DNA of 64,000 bases, taken from the NCBI GenBank assembly GCA_905182035.1, contig CAJIZL010000024.1:1-64000 (forward strand). The letters run 5' to 3'. This document shows positions 29,518 through 40,464 of this stretch, piece after piece. The translations under genes were made by a program, and so were the position numbers. Below the pieces are notes generated by a model that saw nothing but the letters and a program-made list of their open reading frames with translations, was not told where the DNA came from and ran no database searches. Within the stretch, counting starts at the first letter, position 1. Every line of letters begins with the position of its first letter. This DNA is from Oceanospirillaceae bacterium ASP10-02a. GTDB taxonomy: Bacteria; Pseudomonadota; Gammaproteobacteria; Pseudomonadales; Balneatricaceae.

Positions 29518-30457
29518 CCACTAAGGTGCCTTTTGCCGTGACACCGCCTTGGGTAATTAAATCAGCCTTATTTTTACTGTAGCCAAACAGGACCTCAATA
29601 AGCCCAGCCATTACGATTGCCCCTGCACCCACCCATTGCATCAGCACCATGGATTCTTCAGGGATAAGGATGGCCGCACTCACGATGGCGACTATGGCTT
29701 CAGTCATGGTCAAGATACCTACGCGCCCTGGGAATAATAATTGTGAGATTCTGAAAATCATAAAAAAGGAGGGTACGAAAATAAACATTGCCCAGAATGC
29801 AGCGGCTGGGAGTGCTGTCTTGATGGTCTGTAAATCGGGCATTGGATTAGCAGGCAACAGCTCAGCAGTTAATGCAGAACATAGGGTGGTTGCTAAAAAT
29901 GTAAATGCCATCAGGGGAAAAATAGGAATCGCAGCCCACCGATTTAGTATGGAGATGCCAATGGCCCAAAATATGCCTGACAAAAGGCTATATAGGTCAC
30001 CTATATTCAGTGGTTGGTTAGAGGAGTTTGCATTTGATAGTAGTAAAAACAAGCCTAGAAGTGCCACACCAATGGCAATCATTCGGGCTTTGGTTAATGG
30101 CTCTGAAAGCCAAAATACGCCTAGTAAAGTAGACCAGATCGGAGTTAAGTAATACAGTAAGGTGGCCCTGGCTACAGTGGTTTCTAACAGACCATTGGCA
30201 TAGAGGGTGAAGGCTATACCGATTATGAGCCCGGCAAAAATAGTAGGACCCACAAGCCCTTTGAGTTGCTGGTAGTTGAACATGAGCAAGGGCACTAATA
30301 CCAACAAAGGGCATGCATTAAAGAGGACAACGCTCCATGAAGCTGATACACCTAACTCTTCAATGGTTCTTAAAGGCAACCAATAAAGCCCCCAGACACC
30401 CGCGCTTAGGGCGAGGAAGATACTTAAGGTTTTATCAGACGTTTTTTCTAAAAACAT
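29510..30457 (-). CDS. EamA/DMT-superfamily transporter
   Basis: A 315-residue integral membrane protein with about ten hydrophobic helices in two similar EamA halves (about 10-140 and 150-285). The pattern LSAGVWGLYWLPLRTIEELGV at the start is a drug/metabolite transporter signature. Direction and substrate cannot be told from sequence. Its place between the hydrolase gene and the malonyl-CoA decarboxylase gene suggests it moves a substrate or intermediate of this block, possibly a dicarboxylate; this is inference. Confidence 0.85.
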   Translation of the reverse strand: MFLEKTSDKTLSIFLALSAGVWGLYWLPLRTIEELGVSASWSVVLFNACPLLVLVPLLMFNYQQLKGLVGPTIFAGLIIGIAFTLYANGLLETTVARATLLYYLTPIWSTLLGVFWLSEPLTKARMIAIGVALLGLFLLLSNANSSNQPLNIGDLYSLLSGIFWAIGISILNRWAAIPIFPLMAFTFLATTLCSALTAELLPANPMPDLQTIKTALPAAAFWAMFIFVPSFFMIFRISQLLFPGRVGILTMTEAIVAIVSAAILIPEESMVLMQWVGAGAIVMAGLIEVLFGYSKNKADLITQGGVTAKGTLVDE

Positions 30458-30475
30458 GCACTCTATTTTCCTTAT

Positions 30476-31240
30476 TTAGCTTGGCAGTTTAGTGTTAGAC
30501 AACGCCCCTAGAAACGCCTCTATAGGGGGCAATATCAGTTCAGGGTGATCAAATGTCTGGGCATGATCTAGGCCCATAATGGGCACAAATTGGGCATTTG
30601 GTAGCCGTTTAACGCACCTTTCAACCTTAGAAATTCGGCGGTCATTTGTACCCACATATAGGCAGCACGGCATAGTCATGGTGGGTATAGTTGACTCTAG
30701 GGAGTGACGATGATTCATGGCCGCAGCAAGTGCCTGTAAATCATTTGCGACGATCTGAGAGCGACTTTTTGGCGTAATACGAACATCCACAAAGGCCTCC
30801 ATCGCCTCTATGAACGCATCTTCATCGGTGCCATCAATGTGATCAAAAACGTCCATTGCATCAGTATAAGGATGTGCCCCTCCCAAAATCAATGAGCGAA
30901 TCCGTGGCGCAGCATACTTTGCTATACCGAAGCCAATCCAACCACCCATTGAGTAGCCCCAATAGTTAGTTGCTCTAATGCCCAGATCATCTAATACGGC
31001 GACAACGTCACTGACTCTGAGGGCTAGGGAATAAGACTCTACATCATGGGGTTTATCACTATGTCCATGCCCACGAGCATCCATCAGAATCAGTTGGTAA
31101 TTTGGTTTAAGCAGTTCAACGTAACCACTTTCGTACCAAACATCTAGGCTTTCTGCACTGCCATGGTGGAGTATGATGGGTTCGCCCTTACCTTCTACTT
31201 GGTAATAAATACAGATACCTTGATTATTGGCGTATGGCAC
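30476..31240 (-). CDS. alpha/beta hydrolase, substrate unknown
   Basis: A 255-residue hydrolase with LHHGSAESLDVW (oxyanion region), DARGHGHSDKP, nucleophile Ser in GYSMGGWIGFG near residue 95, and catalytic His in GLDHAQTFDHP. The start is GTG 31240, because GGGGAGG lies 8 nt upstream; the longer frame from a GTG at 31261 would put that site inside the gene. It sits 18 nt from the transporter gene in the same direction. It could release a carboxylate (for example from an ester) that feeds the malonate branch, but nothing in the sequence fixes the substrate. Confidence 0.85.
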   Translation of the reverse strand: MPYANNQGICIYYQVEGKGEPIILHHGSAESLDVWYESGYVELLKPNYQLILMDARGHGHSDKPHDVESYSLALRVSDVVAVLDDLGIRATNYWGYSMGGWIGFGIAKYAAPRIRSLILGGAHPYTDAMDVFDHIDGTDEDAFIEAMEAFVDVRITPKSRSQIVANDLQALAAAMNHRHSLESTIPTMTMPCCLYVGTNDRRISKVERCVKRLPNAQFVPIMGLDHAQTFDHPELILPPIEAFLGALSNTKLPS

Positions 31241-31266
31241 TAGTGCACCCTCCCCGATCACACAGG

Positions 31267-31479
31267 CTAATTGATAACAAAGTTGGCAACCATGCTAATA
31301 CTAAGGGGTCGCTCAGGTAAACGTCTTTCTTTATTATAGCGCTGGTACCTTTTGGGCCTATTCAAAGGATGTGTAAACCTGCATCTTCTAGCACCCTCAG
31401 AGGAATCCAGAATAATCCACCAAACTCCGCCCACATAAAGGCAGGCCAATTTAGCTCGGTTCTCAACGGATATTCTCAT
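31267..31479 (-). CDS. possible 70-residue ORF, doubtful
   Basis: An ATG with AAGGA 7 nt upstream opens 70 codons in the 307-bp gap between the hydrolase and the GMC gene. The product is basic and contains Arg/Pro-rich CRFTHPLNRPKRYQRY. I recognise no family, and it has no clear domain, signal or membrane span. It may be a leader peptide, a remnant or chance. Nothing else is visible in this gap. Confidence 0.22.
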   Translation of the reverse strand: MRISVENRAKLACLYVGGVWWIILDSSEGARRCRFTHPLNRPKRYQRYNKERRLPERPLSISMVANFVIN

Positions 31480-31547
31480 GCTCTGTCCTTAGTGCTTAGA
31501 ATCAAGGTAAATTGGCATATTGCTTGGCTTAATGACTAGTTTTAATG

Positions 31548-33191
31548 TTATTCAGGTGATGAATGCTGCCATAATTCCAGCTCAATGGGAGACAGTGGTG
31601 GCAGGCCAAGAATAGTGTCGCTTAACTTGTCTGCCAACATCAATGTGGGGGCATTGGTATTGCCATTGGTTACCCTTGGCATAATGGAAGCATCGACTAC
31701 TCGCAAGGCTTTTATACCATGCACCCGCCCACTAGGGTCAACCACAGCACCCATTTTTGGGTCCATACCCATGCGCGCTGTACACGACAAATGCCACTGA
31801 GTGGTGGTCTCGCTATTAATGCACTGGTCTATCTCAGCATCACTTTTTAACGCATCACCAGGAAAAATCTCTGCCCCGCGGTATTGGTCTAGAGATGGCT
31901 GACGAACTAATTCACGCACCAAGCGAACACCTGAGCGTAAGGCTTCACGATCACGATGGTCGTGCAGATAGTTGGCCAAAATACTAGGCGCTGCTGCTGG
32001 ATCTGCACTAACCAACTCAATCCTGCCCCGACTGTGCGCTTGCATTAAACCAATATGGATCTGGAAAGCATGTTCGTTGATGGGCTCCCAGGTGGTGTGA
32101 TCTATGGCCAAGGGTGTGAGTGTCAATTGGAGGTCTGGATAAGCCACATCAGGATGGGAGCGGATACAGCCAACAACGTCAAAATGGTTGCTAGCACAGA
32201 TACCCTTGCGGCGAGTTACCCACTCCACTCCGGCCATGATCCGTCCGACTAAGGTTAGTTTCGACCACATACTTACAGGCTTTACACATTTAAATTTCAT
32301 CACAAGATCTGGATGTTCATTTAGGTTCTGTCCCACTCCAGGTAGATCTTCAACCAATGGAATGCCCATATCTGCCAAGTGCGCTTTGGGCCCAATACCT
32401 GAGAGCATAAGGAGCTTTGGAGAACCCACCGCGCCAGAACACAAGATCACTTCTTTATTCGCCAAGGCTGTGACACGTTCACCGCGTCGGTTTTTGTATT
32501 CGATGCCTGTAGCCACTTTATCACTAATCAATACTCGCTCTACCAAGGCACCGGTTTCAATGGTTAGATTAGATCTGTCACGCGCAGGGTTAAGGTAAGC
32601 ACGTGTGGTACTCCAGCGTTCCCCATTATAAATTGACTGGTCAAGGGGACCAAAGCCTTCCTGACAATAGCCAACAATATCATCAGTCTGAGGATAACCT
32701 GCCTCTACACCCGCTTGCACAAAAGCTGACGACAACGGGTTACTAGGACTTGGACGATGAACTTTCATGGGCCCAGAATCGCCACGGAAGTCACTGCCGC
32801 CAGCGTCAAAGTTTTCTAAGCGCTTAAAATAAGGAAGCACATCGGCGTAACCCCACCCTTGGCAACCAGATTCTTTCCAGCCCTCAAAGTCTTGTGCATG
32901 ACCCCGAATAAAAACCATACCATTAATGCTAGATGATCCACCGAGGACTTTGCCTCGGTCATGGATGATTTGCCGGTTATTTAATTCCGGTTCGGGATCG
33001 CCTTTGAAAGTCCAATTGTATTTTGTGCTTTTTAAATTAGCCAACATGGCGGCTGGGATTTTCAGCGACAAGGCACTATCCTTTGGCCCGGCTTCAACAA
33101 CTAGTACACTATGTTGGCCACTCTCTGATAATCGATTAGCCAGAATACAGCCCGCTGAACCTGCTCCCACGATAATGTAATCAAATTTCAT
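31548..33191 (-). CDS. GMC-family FAD alcohol/choline dehydrogenase
   Basis: A flavoprotein oxidising an alcohol to an aldehyde. With ATG 33191 (AAGGAAAG upstream) it has 547 residues. ADP-binding motif YIIVGAGSAGCILANRLSE at the N-terminus, GMC signature 1 GKVLGGSSSINGMVFIRGH near residue 80, signature 2 GAVGSPKLLMLSGIGP near 255, and the catalytic His-Asn pair in TQWHLSCTARMG and NGNTNAPTLMLADKL. It resembles BetA, but no betB or betI is near, so choline is not assured. It is the first gene of the accessory block, 303 nt downstream of the block's border with mutS. Confidence 0.88.
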   Translation of the reverse strand: MKFDYIIVGAGSAGCILANRLSESGQHSVLVVEAGPKDSALSLKIPAAMLANLKSTKYNWTFKGDPEPELNNRQIIHDRGKVLGGSSSINGMVFIRGHAQDFEGWKESGCQGWGYADVLPYFKRLENFDAGGSDFRGDSGPMKVHRPSPSNPLSSAFVQAGVEAGYPQTDDIVGYCQEGFGPLDQSIYNGERWSTTRAYLNPARDRSNLTIETGALVERVLISDKVATGIEYKNRRGERVTALANKEVILCSGAVGSPKLLMLSGIGPKAHLADMGIPLVEDLPGVGQNLNEHPDLVMKFKCVKPVSMWSKLTLVGRIMAGVEWVTRRKGICASNHFDVVGCIRSHPDVAYPDLQLTLTPLAIDHTTWEPINEHAFQIHIGLMQAHSRGRIELVSADPAAAPSILANYLHDHRDREALRSGVRLVRELVRQPSLDQYRGAEIFPGDALKSDAEIDQCINSETTTQWHLSCTARMGMDPKMGAVVDPSGRVHGIKALRVVDASIMPRVTNGNTNAPTLMLADKLSDTILGLPPLSPIELELWQHSSPE

Positions 33192-33551
33192 TTCAGCTTT
33201 CCTTGTGTCACTTGTGATCTCGTAACAGTCTGATTGAAGTTCATTCATTTCAGTGCTTTCATGACTAAAGAACGAAGCAGTTTACACCGTTGGTGTTTGC
33301 TTGAAGCTACTACTGACCGTACAATTGTGCTTTGCATCGTGGTGTTCCTAAGTCAGAATAACTACTTGCTCTTCAATTATTTCGTTTGGGTGATCCTTAC
33401 TTAGGACGCCAATACGTTAAGCAAAGAACCTACAATAGAACCTTGACTAAAGAATGAGAGTTGCTGATGTAAACATTTACTTTAAGATACCACATGATAC
33501 GCAAGTAAAATAAATTTATTTTTAATATAAACAATGAGTTATGCTTAAATA
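33192..33551. other. 360-bp divergent intergenic region, GMC gene / mutS
   Basis: AT-rich gap between divergent genes. A TTGACT at 33443-33448 could be a -35 toward mutS, but its -10 (GATGTA after 17 bp) is poor. An inverted repeat CCTAAGT...ACTTAGG spans about 33349-33406. No gene was found. It marks the right edge of the inserted block. Confidence 0.4.
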
Positions 33552-36164
33552 ATGAATATTTCTAACAAAAACAAAGAATTAAAAAACGGCATTAACTCTA
33601 ACCATACTCCCATGATGCAGCAGTATTTAGGCATTAAGCACGACCACCCCAATGATTTAGTATTTTACCGCATGGGTGATTTTTACGAAATGTTTTATGA
33701 AGATGCAAGAGATGCTTCACAGTTACTCGACATCTCCTTGACATCAAGAGGTCAGTCCGCGGGCCAACCCATACCCATGTGTGGCATCCCATACCATGCG
33801 GCTGAAGCATACATTGCTAAAATTGTTAATGCTGGTCGCGCTGTTGCTGTAGCCGAGCAAATCGGAGACCCTGCTACCAGTAAAGGCCCCGTAGACAGAA
33901 AAGTGGTTCGCGTTGTTACGCCAGGGACCCTCACCGATGAAGCATTAATGGACGCTAATCGAGACCATTTACTGACTGCTGTTTATCAATTACAAGAGAC
34001 CTATGGCATTGCTAGCTTAGACATGAGTAGCGGTCGGTTTGCCCTAGTAGAGGCCAGCAATGCGGACCAATTGCAGACCCAGTTACAACGTTTGAGGCCT
34101 GCAGAGCTGCTTTTTGATGAGACCAGCGATCTCATCAATCACATACAAGATTGGCCCTGTCGCCGCCCGCAAGCGAGTTGGAATTTCGCTTACGATACGG
34201 CCCAGCGATTACTATGTAGCCAGTTTAATACCCGTGATCTAAGTGGCTTTGGCTGCGATGCCATGCAGGCTGCTATTTGTGCGGCCGGGTGTTTATTGAA
34301 TTATGCCAAGGAAACTCAAAAAGGAGACCTTCCTCATTTACGTAATTTACAAGTAGAGCTACCTCAAGATACCCTTATTCTCGATGGTCCAAGCCGAAAG
34401 AATTTGGAAATCGACCACAACATTCAAGGTGGTGAACAGTTTACCCTCGCAGCAGCACTAGACACAACGGCTACCCCGATGGGCGGCCGGTTATTGCGCC
34501 GTTGGCTCAATAACCCTTTGCGCAACATTGAGACGCTCGAACAGCGGCAAGATTTTATAAGCCAAGCTATAGAGCGAGACGGCCCTGAAGACCTCCAGCA
34601 ATGCCTTACCCCGATTGGCGACATGGAACGCATCCTGTCGCGCATCGCCTTGAGATCCGCACGCCCTCGCGATTTATCGCGCCTTTGTACAAGTCTTAGC
34701 GCATTACCAAATATACAAGTCTTATTGCTTTCTCTGGAGTCTACAAAAGCTCAGTCATTAGCCACAGACATTAGTGAGTTCCCGTCTATTGTTAACTTAC
34801 TAACTAAGGCCATTGTAGACAACCCACCTGTGATTATACGAGACGGCGGGGTTATCGCCAAAGGTTATGACGAAGAGCTCGACCAATTACGTGGACTAAG
34901 CCAAAATGCAGGCCAGTTTTTGCTTGATTTGGAAACCCAAGAGCGCGAGCGTACAGGCCTGTCCACCCTAAAAGTTGGCTACAACCGTGTGCATGGTTAT
35001 TATATTGAAATAAGCCGATTACAGTCTGGCCAAGCCCCTACTGAGTACGTCCGACGGCAGACTTTAAAGAACGCCGAGCGCTTCATCACCCCTGAACTGA
35101 AGGCCTTTGAAGACAAAGCCTTAAGCAGCAAAAGCCGCAGTCTGGCTAGAGAAAAGGCGCTTTATGAAGCGCTAATTGAAGACTTGGCTACTCACCTTCC
35201 TCGACTGCAATGCGCATCAGACGGCATCAGCGAACTTGATGTACTATCTTGCCTAGCTGAACGAGCGGTCTGCCTAGATCTTCGGCGGCCAAGCTTAAAA
35301 ACTGAACCTGGAATCAGCATCATCCAAGGTCGCCATTTGGTGGTGGAGCAATTAATTACGGATCCGTTTGTAGCGAATGACACCAAACTCTCTACCAACG
35401 CCAGCATGATGATGATTACCGGCCCAAATATGGGTGGCAAATCTACTTACATGCGGCAAGTTGCGTTAATCGTTATTATGGCCCAAATTGGGTCTTACGT
35501 GCCTGCCTTCAGTGCCACCGTTGGCATTGTTGATCGAGTATTCACTCGTATGGGCAGTAGTGATGACCTTGCTGGTGGACGCTCCACCTTTATGGTTGAA
35601 ATGACGGAGACTGCAAACATTCTCAATAACGCAAGCGCTAAAAGCCTAGTTTTAATGGACGAAGTGGGGCGCGGAACCAGTACCTTTGACGGTTTATCTT
35701 TAGCTTGGTCCTGTGCCTTAAATCTGGCGCAGGACATTGGTGCGTTGACACTGTTTGCCACTCACTATTTTGAAATGACACAGTTAGCGGATCAGTTACC
35801 ACAAGTAGATAATGTCCATTTAGATGCCACGGAACATCATGACAACATTATCTTTATGCATAAAGTATTACCAGGACCAGCAAGTCAGAGTTATGGCCTA
35901 CAAGTGGCTAAACTAGCAGGTGTACCCCATCAAGTTATAATCGAAGCTAGGCAAAAATTGCAACATTTGGAACAAAACGAAAGTCTAAGCACATCTAAAA
36001 AGTCAACACCAACAGTGACGCCCCTGCAATCAGATTTATTTAGTAGTTTAGCTCACCCTATCGAAGCGCTGCTAAAAGACAACAAGGCAGACGAGCTAAC
36101 ACCTCGACAAGCGCTCGACCTCATTTACCAAATGCAGCAACTACTCCATAGCCAGCGCAACTAA
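33552..36164 (+). CDS. mutS: DNA mismatch repair protein MutS
   Basis: Recognises mismatches and recruits MutL. 870 residues: mismatch-binding domain with the Phe-x-Glu clamp in DFYEMF (near residue 48), connector, core and clamp domains, then the ATPase domain with Walker [15 protein letters not shown] near 622, signature [13 protein letters not shown], Walker [17 protein letters not shown] and TLFATHYFE. The first ATG has no good Shine-Dalgarno, but HTPMMQQYL at residue 18 aligns with the E. coli N-terminus and no other start precedes it. It is convergent with rpoS (26 nt apart). Confidence 0.98.
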   Translation: MNISNKNKELKNGINSNHTPMMQQYLGIKHDHPNDLVFYRMGDFYEMFYEDARDASQLLDISLTSRGQSAGQPIPMCGIPYHAAEAYIAKIVNAGRAVAVAEQIGDPATSKGPVDRKVVRVVTPGTLTDEALMDANRDHLLTAVYQLQETYGIASLDMSSGRFALVEASNADQLQTQLQRLRPAELLFDETSDLINHIQDWPCRRPQASWNFAYDTAQRLLCSQFNTRDLSGFGCDAMQAAICAAGCLLNYAKETQKGDLPHLRNLQVELPQDTLILDGPSRKNLEIDHNIQGGEQFTLAAALDTTATPMGGRLLRRWLNNPLRNIETLEQRQDFISQAIERDGPEDLQQCLTPIGDMERILSRIALRSARPRDLSRLCTSLSALPNIQVLLLSLESTKAQSLATDISEFPSIVNLLTKAIVDNPPVIIRDGGVIAKGYDEELDQLRGLSQNAGQFLLDLETQERERTGLSTLKVGYNRVHGYYIEISRLQSGQAPTEYVRRQTLKNAERFITPELKAFEDKALSSKSRSLAREKALYEALIEDLATHLPRLQCASDGISELDVLSCLAERAVCLDLRRPSLKTEPGISIIQGRHLVVEQLITDPFVANDTKLSTNASMMMITGPNMGGKSTYMRQVALIVIMAQIGSYVPAFSATVGIVDRVFTRMGSSDDLAGGRSTFMVEMTETANILNNASAKSLVLMDEVGRGTSTFDGLSLAWSCALNLAQDIGALTLFATHYFEMTQLADQLPQVDNVHLDATEHHDNIIFMHKVLPGPASQSYGLQVAKLAGVPHQVIIEARQKLQHLEQNESLSTSKKSTPTVTPLQSDLFSSLAHPIEALLKDNKADELTPRQALDLIYQMQQLLHSQRN

Positions 36165-36190
36165 GATGCTCAACTTTAGGATTTAAAAAA

Positions 36191-37132
36191 TTAAAGCTTA
36201 GCGTCCAACAAATCAGTACTGTTAAGACCCTCTATTTCTAAAATTTTACGCAGGCTACGCAATGCTCCTACTTGAATTTGGCGCACTCTTTCGCGGGTGA
36301 GCCCAATTTCTCTGCCAACGTGTTCAAGGGTACAGACAGTATGGCCTCGCAAACCAAAACGACGAGCAATGACATCCTTTTGGAGATCAGTAAGTAGGTC
36401 TAACCACTGTTCCATGTTACTCATTAGATTACTGTTTACTAAAGAATTTTCGGGGCCTTGGCTTGCAGTGTCTGCAATGGTTTCCAATAGTGTGGTATCA
36501 CTATCAGGACCCAAGGAATTATCCACCGAACCCACCCTGTCATTTAAGCTCAACATGGCTCTAACTTGCTTTACTGGCTTACCTAGGAAGCAGGCAATTT
36601 CTTTTGGAGTCGGCTCATGATCTAACTTTTGCGCCAACTCTCTCGCCGCTCGCAAATAAACATTAAGCTCCTTGACCACATGAATTGGCAAACGAATAGT
36701 GCGTGTTTGATTCATGATCGCCCGCTCAATGGTCTGGCGAATCCACCATGTACCGTAAGTAGAAAAACGAAACCCTCTTTCAGGGTCAAACTTCTCTACG
36801 GCGCGTATTAAGCCAAGATTACCTTCTTCGATCAGGTCAAGTAAAGTAAGTCCACGATTGACGTAACGGCGTGCAATTTTCACCACTAGCCTTAAATTAC
36901 TTTCAATCATCCGATGGCGAGCTTGCTCATCGCCCTTTAGTGCCAAACGAGAAAAGTGTTGCTCTTCTTCCGCCGTAAGTAAGGCACGAAAGCCAATCTC
37001 ACTTAAATAGAGAAGGGTCGCATCTTTAAAATCGGTTACCTTGTTTGAATATTTACCAGCAGACTTATATTTTGCATATTGCAATTCACTGCGTTGTTCA
37101 TGCGCCTCTTCTACAGATAATTCTTGCGTCAT
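36191..37132 (-). CDS. rpoS: RNA polymerase sigma factor RpoS
   Basis: Stationary-phase/general stress sigma factor. 313 residues with region 1.2, region 2 ([58 protein letters not shown], about 80-135), region 3, and region 4 with the helix-turn-helix [21 protein letters not shown] near the C-terminus. It lies 77 nt after nlpD; in E. coli the main rpoS promoter is inside nlpD, so the same may hold here. Confidence 0.98.
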   Translation of the reverse strand: MTQELSVEEAHEQRSELQYAKYKSAGKYSNKVTDFKDATLLYLSEIGFRALLTAEEEQHFSRLALKGDEQARHRMIESNLRLVVKIARRYVNRGLTLLDLIEEGNLGLIRAVEKFDPERGFRFSTYGTWWIRQTIERAIMNQTRTIRLPIHVVKELNVYLRAARELAQKLDHEPTPKEIACFLGKPVKQVRAMLSLNDRVGSVDNSLGPDSDTTLLETIADTASQGPENSLVNSNLMSNMEQWLDLLTDLQKDVIARRFGLRGHTVCTLEHVGREIGLTRERVRQIQVGALRSLRKILEIEGLNSTDLLDAKL

Positions 37133-37209
37133 TTGAATAACCTATGAACTAACCTAATTAACCAGCTACTTCCATCAAAGACTACGCCAGGTAATTTGTT
37201 ATAGAGAAT

Positions 37210-38037
37210 TTATAGCTTGGGCAAATACCTCAGTGGATTAACAGGTTTACCATCTTTACGAATTTCAAAATGTAGTCTTGGGTCCAATTGGGGGCCCTTG
37301 CCTACTTCCGCTATAATCTGGCCTGCATTCACCATAGTACCTTCCGCAACCAAAATACGGCTGTTATAGGCATATGCACTAAGGTAAGTATTATTGTGTT
37401 TTACCACAACCAACTTACCGTAGCCTTGGATACCACTGCCAGCATATACTATTATTCCACTAGATGCAGCTTTTACCGCTTTTCCAAAAGTGGATGATAA
37501 ATCAATCCCATGGAAAGCGTTGCCTTTATTAGAAAAAACTTGTATTAATTTCCCCTTCAAGGGCCAGCTCCAGTGAACGGACAGAGGGCCCTTGTAAGCC
37601 TTTCTATCTGGGGACTTAGAGGTGGAATTTGAAGCTGATGAAGGCGCTTTATAAGTTGGTTTTTTGGTACTAACAGTGGGCTTTTTGACAGATCCTTTTG
37701 AAACAGAAACATCAATTACATTATTACTATTTGTATCATTAAAATAAACGACCTGACCGACATAAATAGTGTATGGCGAGCCAATGCCATTCACTTTGGC
37801 TAGTTTTTTATAATCCCAACCAAAACGCCAAGCAATCGCAAACATGGTATCACCAGGCCTGACTTGATATGATACTGGAGTAGTTTTTACACTATTGCCC
37901 GCTAAAGATTGAGCAGTGCTGTAACCCAACTCCTGCACTGGTGCATATTGGCTGGCACTGCAAGCAGCAAGCAAAAAAGCAACCACGCCAACGCTACAAC
38001 ACCTAGTCACCCACAAAGTTACATTGTTAGAGCGCAT
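37210..38037 (-). CDS. nlpD: NlpD-type lipoprotein, LysM and degenerate M23 domain
   Basis: Envelope protein that activates cell-wall amidases at division. The 275-residue precursor has a lipobox FLLAACSAS near residue 25, one LysM domain (YQVRPGDTMFAIAWRFGWDYKKLAKVNGI, about 57-100), a Ser/Lys/Pro linker, and a LytM/M23 domain from about 150. The first metal block (HGIDLSS) is kept, but the YAH and HxH blocks are altered (AYAYN, DPRLHFE), so it is probably non-catalytic, as known for NlpD/EnvC activators. It lies in the conserved rpoS-nlpD-pcm-surE order. Confidence 0.95.
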   Translation of the reverse strand: MRSNNVTLWVTRCCSVGVVAFLLAACSASQYAPVQELGYSTAQSLAGNSVKTTPVSYQVRPGDTMFAIAWRFGWDYKKLAKVNGIGSPYTIYVGQVVYFNDTNSNNVIDVSVSKGSVKKPTVSTKKPTYKAPSSASNSTSKSPDRKAYKGPLSVHWSWPLKGKLIQVFSNKGNAFHGIDLSSTFGKAVKAASSGIIVYAGSGIQGYGKLVVVKHNNTYLSAYAYNSRILVAEGTMVNAGQIIAEVGKGPQLDPRLHFEIRKDGKPVNPLRYLPKL

Positions 38038-38039
38038 AT

Positions 38040-39002
38040 CTACGTCGCCAAATCTTGCAATTGAATACGGCCAAACTTAGCCACCAACAAACCCGCCAAG
38101 CAACAGACCAATATGCACCAAATAAGCTGATTATCGCTGCCGGTCATTTGGCTATAAACCCAAGGCATAAGGTTTTCTTGTTGCAGTGGTACTTCTAATC
38201 CCGCACTATTCAAGCGGTAACTGATGGTATGTTTCCATGGCCATAATTTTACCACCGAACCCATCATTAGTCCTGCTAAAAGACTCATTACAGCTGCAGT
38301 GTGTCGCTTCAGCAAATAACTAATCACTCGACTGAAGGCAATTAAACCAAAACCACACCCCAAGGAAAATATAGCAATAATTTGAACATCTAAAGCCGCT
38401 AAGCGGGCAATTAAGAATGGGTAAATGCCCAACATTAGCAACATAAAGCTACCGGAAACGCCAGGCAGTATCATAGCAGTGATGGCCAAAGCTCCTGCGG
38501 CCATCAACCATAAATAACCCCACCCAGAAAACCCATCTACTGTCTGCAACATAGGCACATTAGCTAAAGCCACACTCACCACCAAACCTAATACAAGCCA
38601 GCTCCGACGCAGCTGATTTTGAGCATATAACTCCTGTAGCAACAACAAGCTCGCCACCATTATCAAACCCAAAAATAAACTCCACATAATCAAAGGCTGC
38701 ACTAATAACAGCCAAGTAATGAGCTTGGACAACAACAAGAGCGCGGTTGCCATACCGAGGCCAAGGTTCACCAAAAACAGACCATCAACATAGTGCCACG
38801 CTTTAGCCACCTGCCGCCCCATTACTAGCTTTAATAAATGCCGGTGACTGAGGTGACTAATTGCAGTTAATAAGCGGCCATAAATGCCACTCAACAAAGC
38901 CACACTGCCACCAGATATACCGGGTACTAAATCTGCGGTTCCCATAAGCATACCGGTCATGAACGTTCGCCATTGTATAGCCCTAGTTTTTACCGTCATC
39001 AT
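38040..39002 (-). CDS. popT: DUF368 membrane protein, PopT-type undecaprenyl phosphate translocase
   Basis: A 320-residue polytopic protein with about nine or ten hydrophobic helices and the DUF368 signatures [28 protein letters not shown] near residue 18 and [24 protein letters not shown] near 175. These are two inverted PG(I/V)SG repeats. DUF368 proteins (PopT) were recently shown to flip undecaprenyl phosphate back across the inner membrane; I transfer that role by family. It overlaps pcm by 4 nt (ATGA) and is inserted between pcm and nlpD. Confidence 0.88.
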   Translation of the reverse strand: MMTVKTRAIQWRTFMTGMLMGTADLVPGISGGSVALLSGIYGRLLTAISHLSHRHLLKLVMGRQVAKAWHYVDGLFLVNLGLGMATALLLLSKLITWLLLVQPLIMWSLFLGLIMVASLLLLQELYAQNQLRRSWLVLGLVVSVALANVPMLQTVDGFSGWGYLWLMAAGALAITAMILPGVSGSFMLLMLGIYPFLIARLAALDVQIIAIFSLGCGFGLIAFSRVISYLLKRHTAAVMSLLAGLMMGSVVKLWPWKHTISYRLNSAGLEVPLQQENLMPWVYSQMTGSDNQLIWCILVCCLAGLLVAKFGRIQLQDLAT

Positions 39003-39685
39003 ACTAATCCATTAACTAGAGGCACAAAATTAGCCGCTTCTACTTTTTGTTTGCTAAAGCGGTTACCAGAGCGAGTGATTTTTAATAGGCATTGGTCATC
39101 ATCACCTACGGGGATAATCATACATCCCCCTTCGGCAAGCTGCCACTGTAGCGCTTGAGGGACCAGTGAAGGTGCCGCCGTCACCATAATACCGTCAAAA
39201 GGTTCTCGTGCAGGCCACCCTTCGTAGCCATCACCATGTTTGTAGACAACATTGTGGATATCCATTAGCTGCAAGCGGCGTTTGGCTCGATTTAGTAAAG
39301 GCTCGATACGCTCCATAGTCAGCAATCTAGGTACCAGCTGAGCCAAGATACAGGTTTGATAACCAGAGCCCGTGCCAATTTCTAATACCTTTTTAGCAGG
39401 GCATGAAGCCAGCAAAAGTTCACTCATACGCGCAACGGTATAAGGCCGCGATAGGGTTTGATTATGACCAATGGGTAGGGACTTATCTTCGTATGCTCTA
39501 TGAGCCAAAGCCTCATCTAAAAATAAATGACGAGGGGTTGAGCGCATCACATCCAGCACTCTAACATCCTGTATACCAAGCTCTATCAACATATCAACCA
39601 AGCGCTCTCGTGTTCGCTGGGACGTCATACCTATGCCCTGCCTGTTAGCGACAGTCCTCTTAGGATCAGTAACACTGTAGCGCAT
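38999..39685 (-). CDS. pcm: protein-L-isoaspartate O-methyltransferase
   Basis: Repairs isoaspartyl residues with SAM. It contains [36 protein letters not shown] and SAM motif [22 protein letters not shown] 39685 overlaps the surE stop by 1 nt (TAATG) and gives 228 residues. A second ATG 19 codons later ([10 protein letters not shown]) matches the start of Pseudomonas Pcm better, so the true start is uncertain. Coupled to surE. Confidence 0.94.
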   Translation of the reverse strand: MRYSVTDPKRTVANRQGIGMTSQRTRERLVDMLIELGIQDVRVLDVMRSTPRHLFLDEALAHRAYEDKSLPIGHNQTLSRPYTVARMSELLLASCPAKKVLEIGTGSGYQTCILAQLVPRLLTMERIEPLLNRAKRRLQLMDIHNVVYKHGDGYEGWPAREPFDGIMVTAAPSLVPQALQWQLAEGGCMIIPVGDDDQCLLKITRSGNRFSKQKVEAANFVPLVNGLV

Positions 39686-40428
39686 TAAAACGTGTCCCGC
39701 AGCCAATCAGTTACAGTATCAAAGGCCCTATGGCAGGCCATATCCGGCGATAAGGGAGTAACAGATACATAGCCATGTTTTATAGCGTGAAAGTCCGTGC
39801 CTTCACTGGCATCCTTAACCATACCTGCCGGGCCAATCCAGTAACATTGATGGCCGCGTGGATCCTGGGCATCGATAGCAGACCCCCCAAGTTCTCGACT
39901 ACCTAAACGAGTGACTTTCACACCTTTAATCTGTTCATAAGGCAAATCTGGCACGTTTACGTTAATAATACAGCGCGGCGGTAAATCAAGCTGCTGTATA
40001 CCTGTCATTAGTTGTCTGGCTACTTTTGCGGCCGTCAAAAAGTGAACTTTACCAACTAAAGAAACCGCCATCGCGTGGTGAGCAAGATAGCGACCTTCCA
40101 TCGCCGCCGCAACGGTGCCTGAATAGAGCACATCATCACCCAAATTAGCTCCATGATTAATACCAGAAACCACCATGTCAGGCGTGATATCCAGCACCCC
40201 ATTAATGCCCAAGTGCACACAGTCTGCAGGGGTACCATCTATGCCAAAAAAGCCATTTTCCTGTGGAATCAATCTCACTGGACGAGACAAGGTTAACGAA
40301 TTGCTAGCACCACTCAAATCTCGATCGGGTGCAATGACAGTCACTTGATGATCTTGCACTAGCTCTTGCACCAAGTGCGATAGCCCTACGGCATGAACAC
40401 CGTCATCATTAGAGATCAGTAGTTGCAT
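39685..40428 (-). CDS. surE: 5'/3'-nucleotidase SurE
   Basis: Metal-dependent nucleotidase of the survival protein family. 247 residues with the metal-binding start [31 protein letters not shown] near residue 35, and [29 protein letters not shown] near 84. It lies 36 nt after truD, in the normal surE-pcm pair. Confidence 0.97.
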   Translation of the reverse strand: MQLLISNDDGVHAVGLSHLVQELVQDHQVTVIAPDRDLSGASNSLTLSRPVRLIPQENGFFGIDGTPADCVHLGINGVLDITPDMVVSGINHGANLGDDVLYSGTVAAAMEGRYLAHHAMAVSLVGKVHFLTAAKVARQLMTGIQQLDLPPRCIINVNVPDLPYEQIKGVKVTRLGSRELGGSAIDAQDPRGHQCYWIGPAGMVKDASEGTDFHAIKHGYVSVTPLSPDMACHRAFDTVTDWLRDTF

Positions 40429-40464
40429 CTTACCACTCCTTGCCTTGACTGCTTTTGTTAGTTG

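Noticed and set aside
36165-36190. Terminator between convergent mutS and rpoS
   Set aside because: The 26-bp gap is AT-rich but forms no convincing GC stem.
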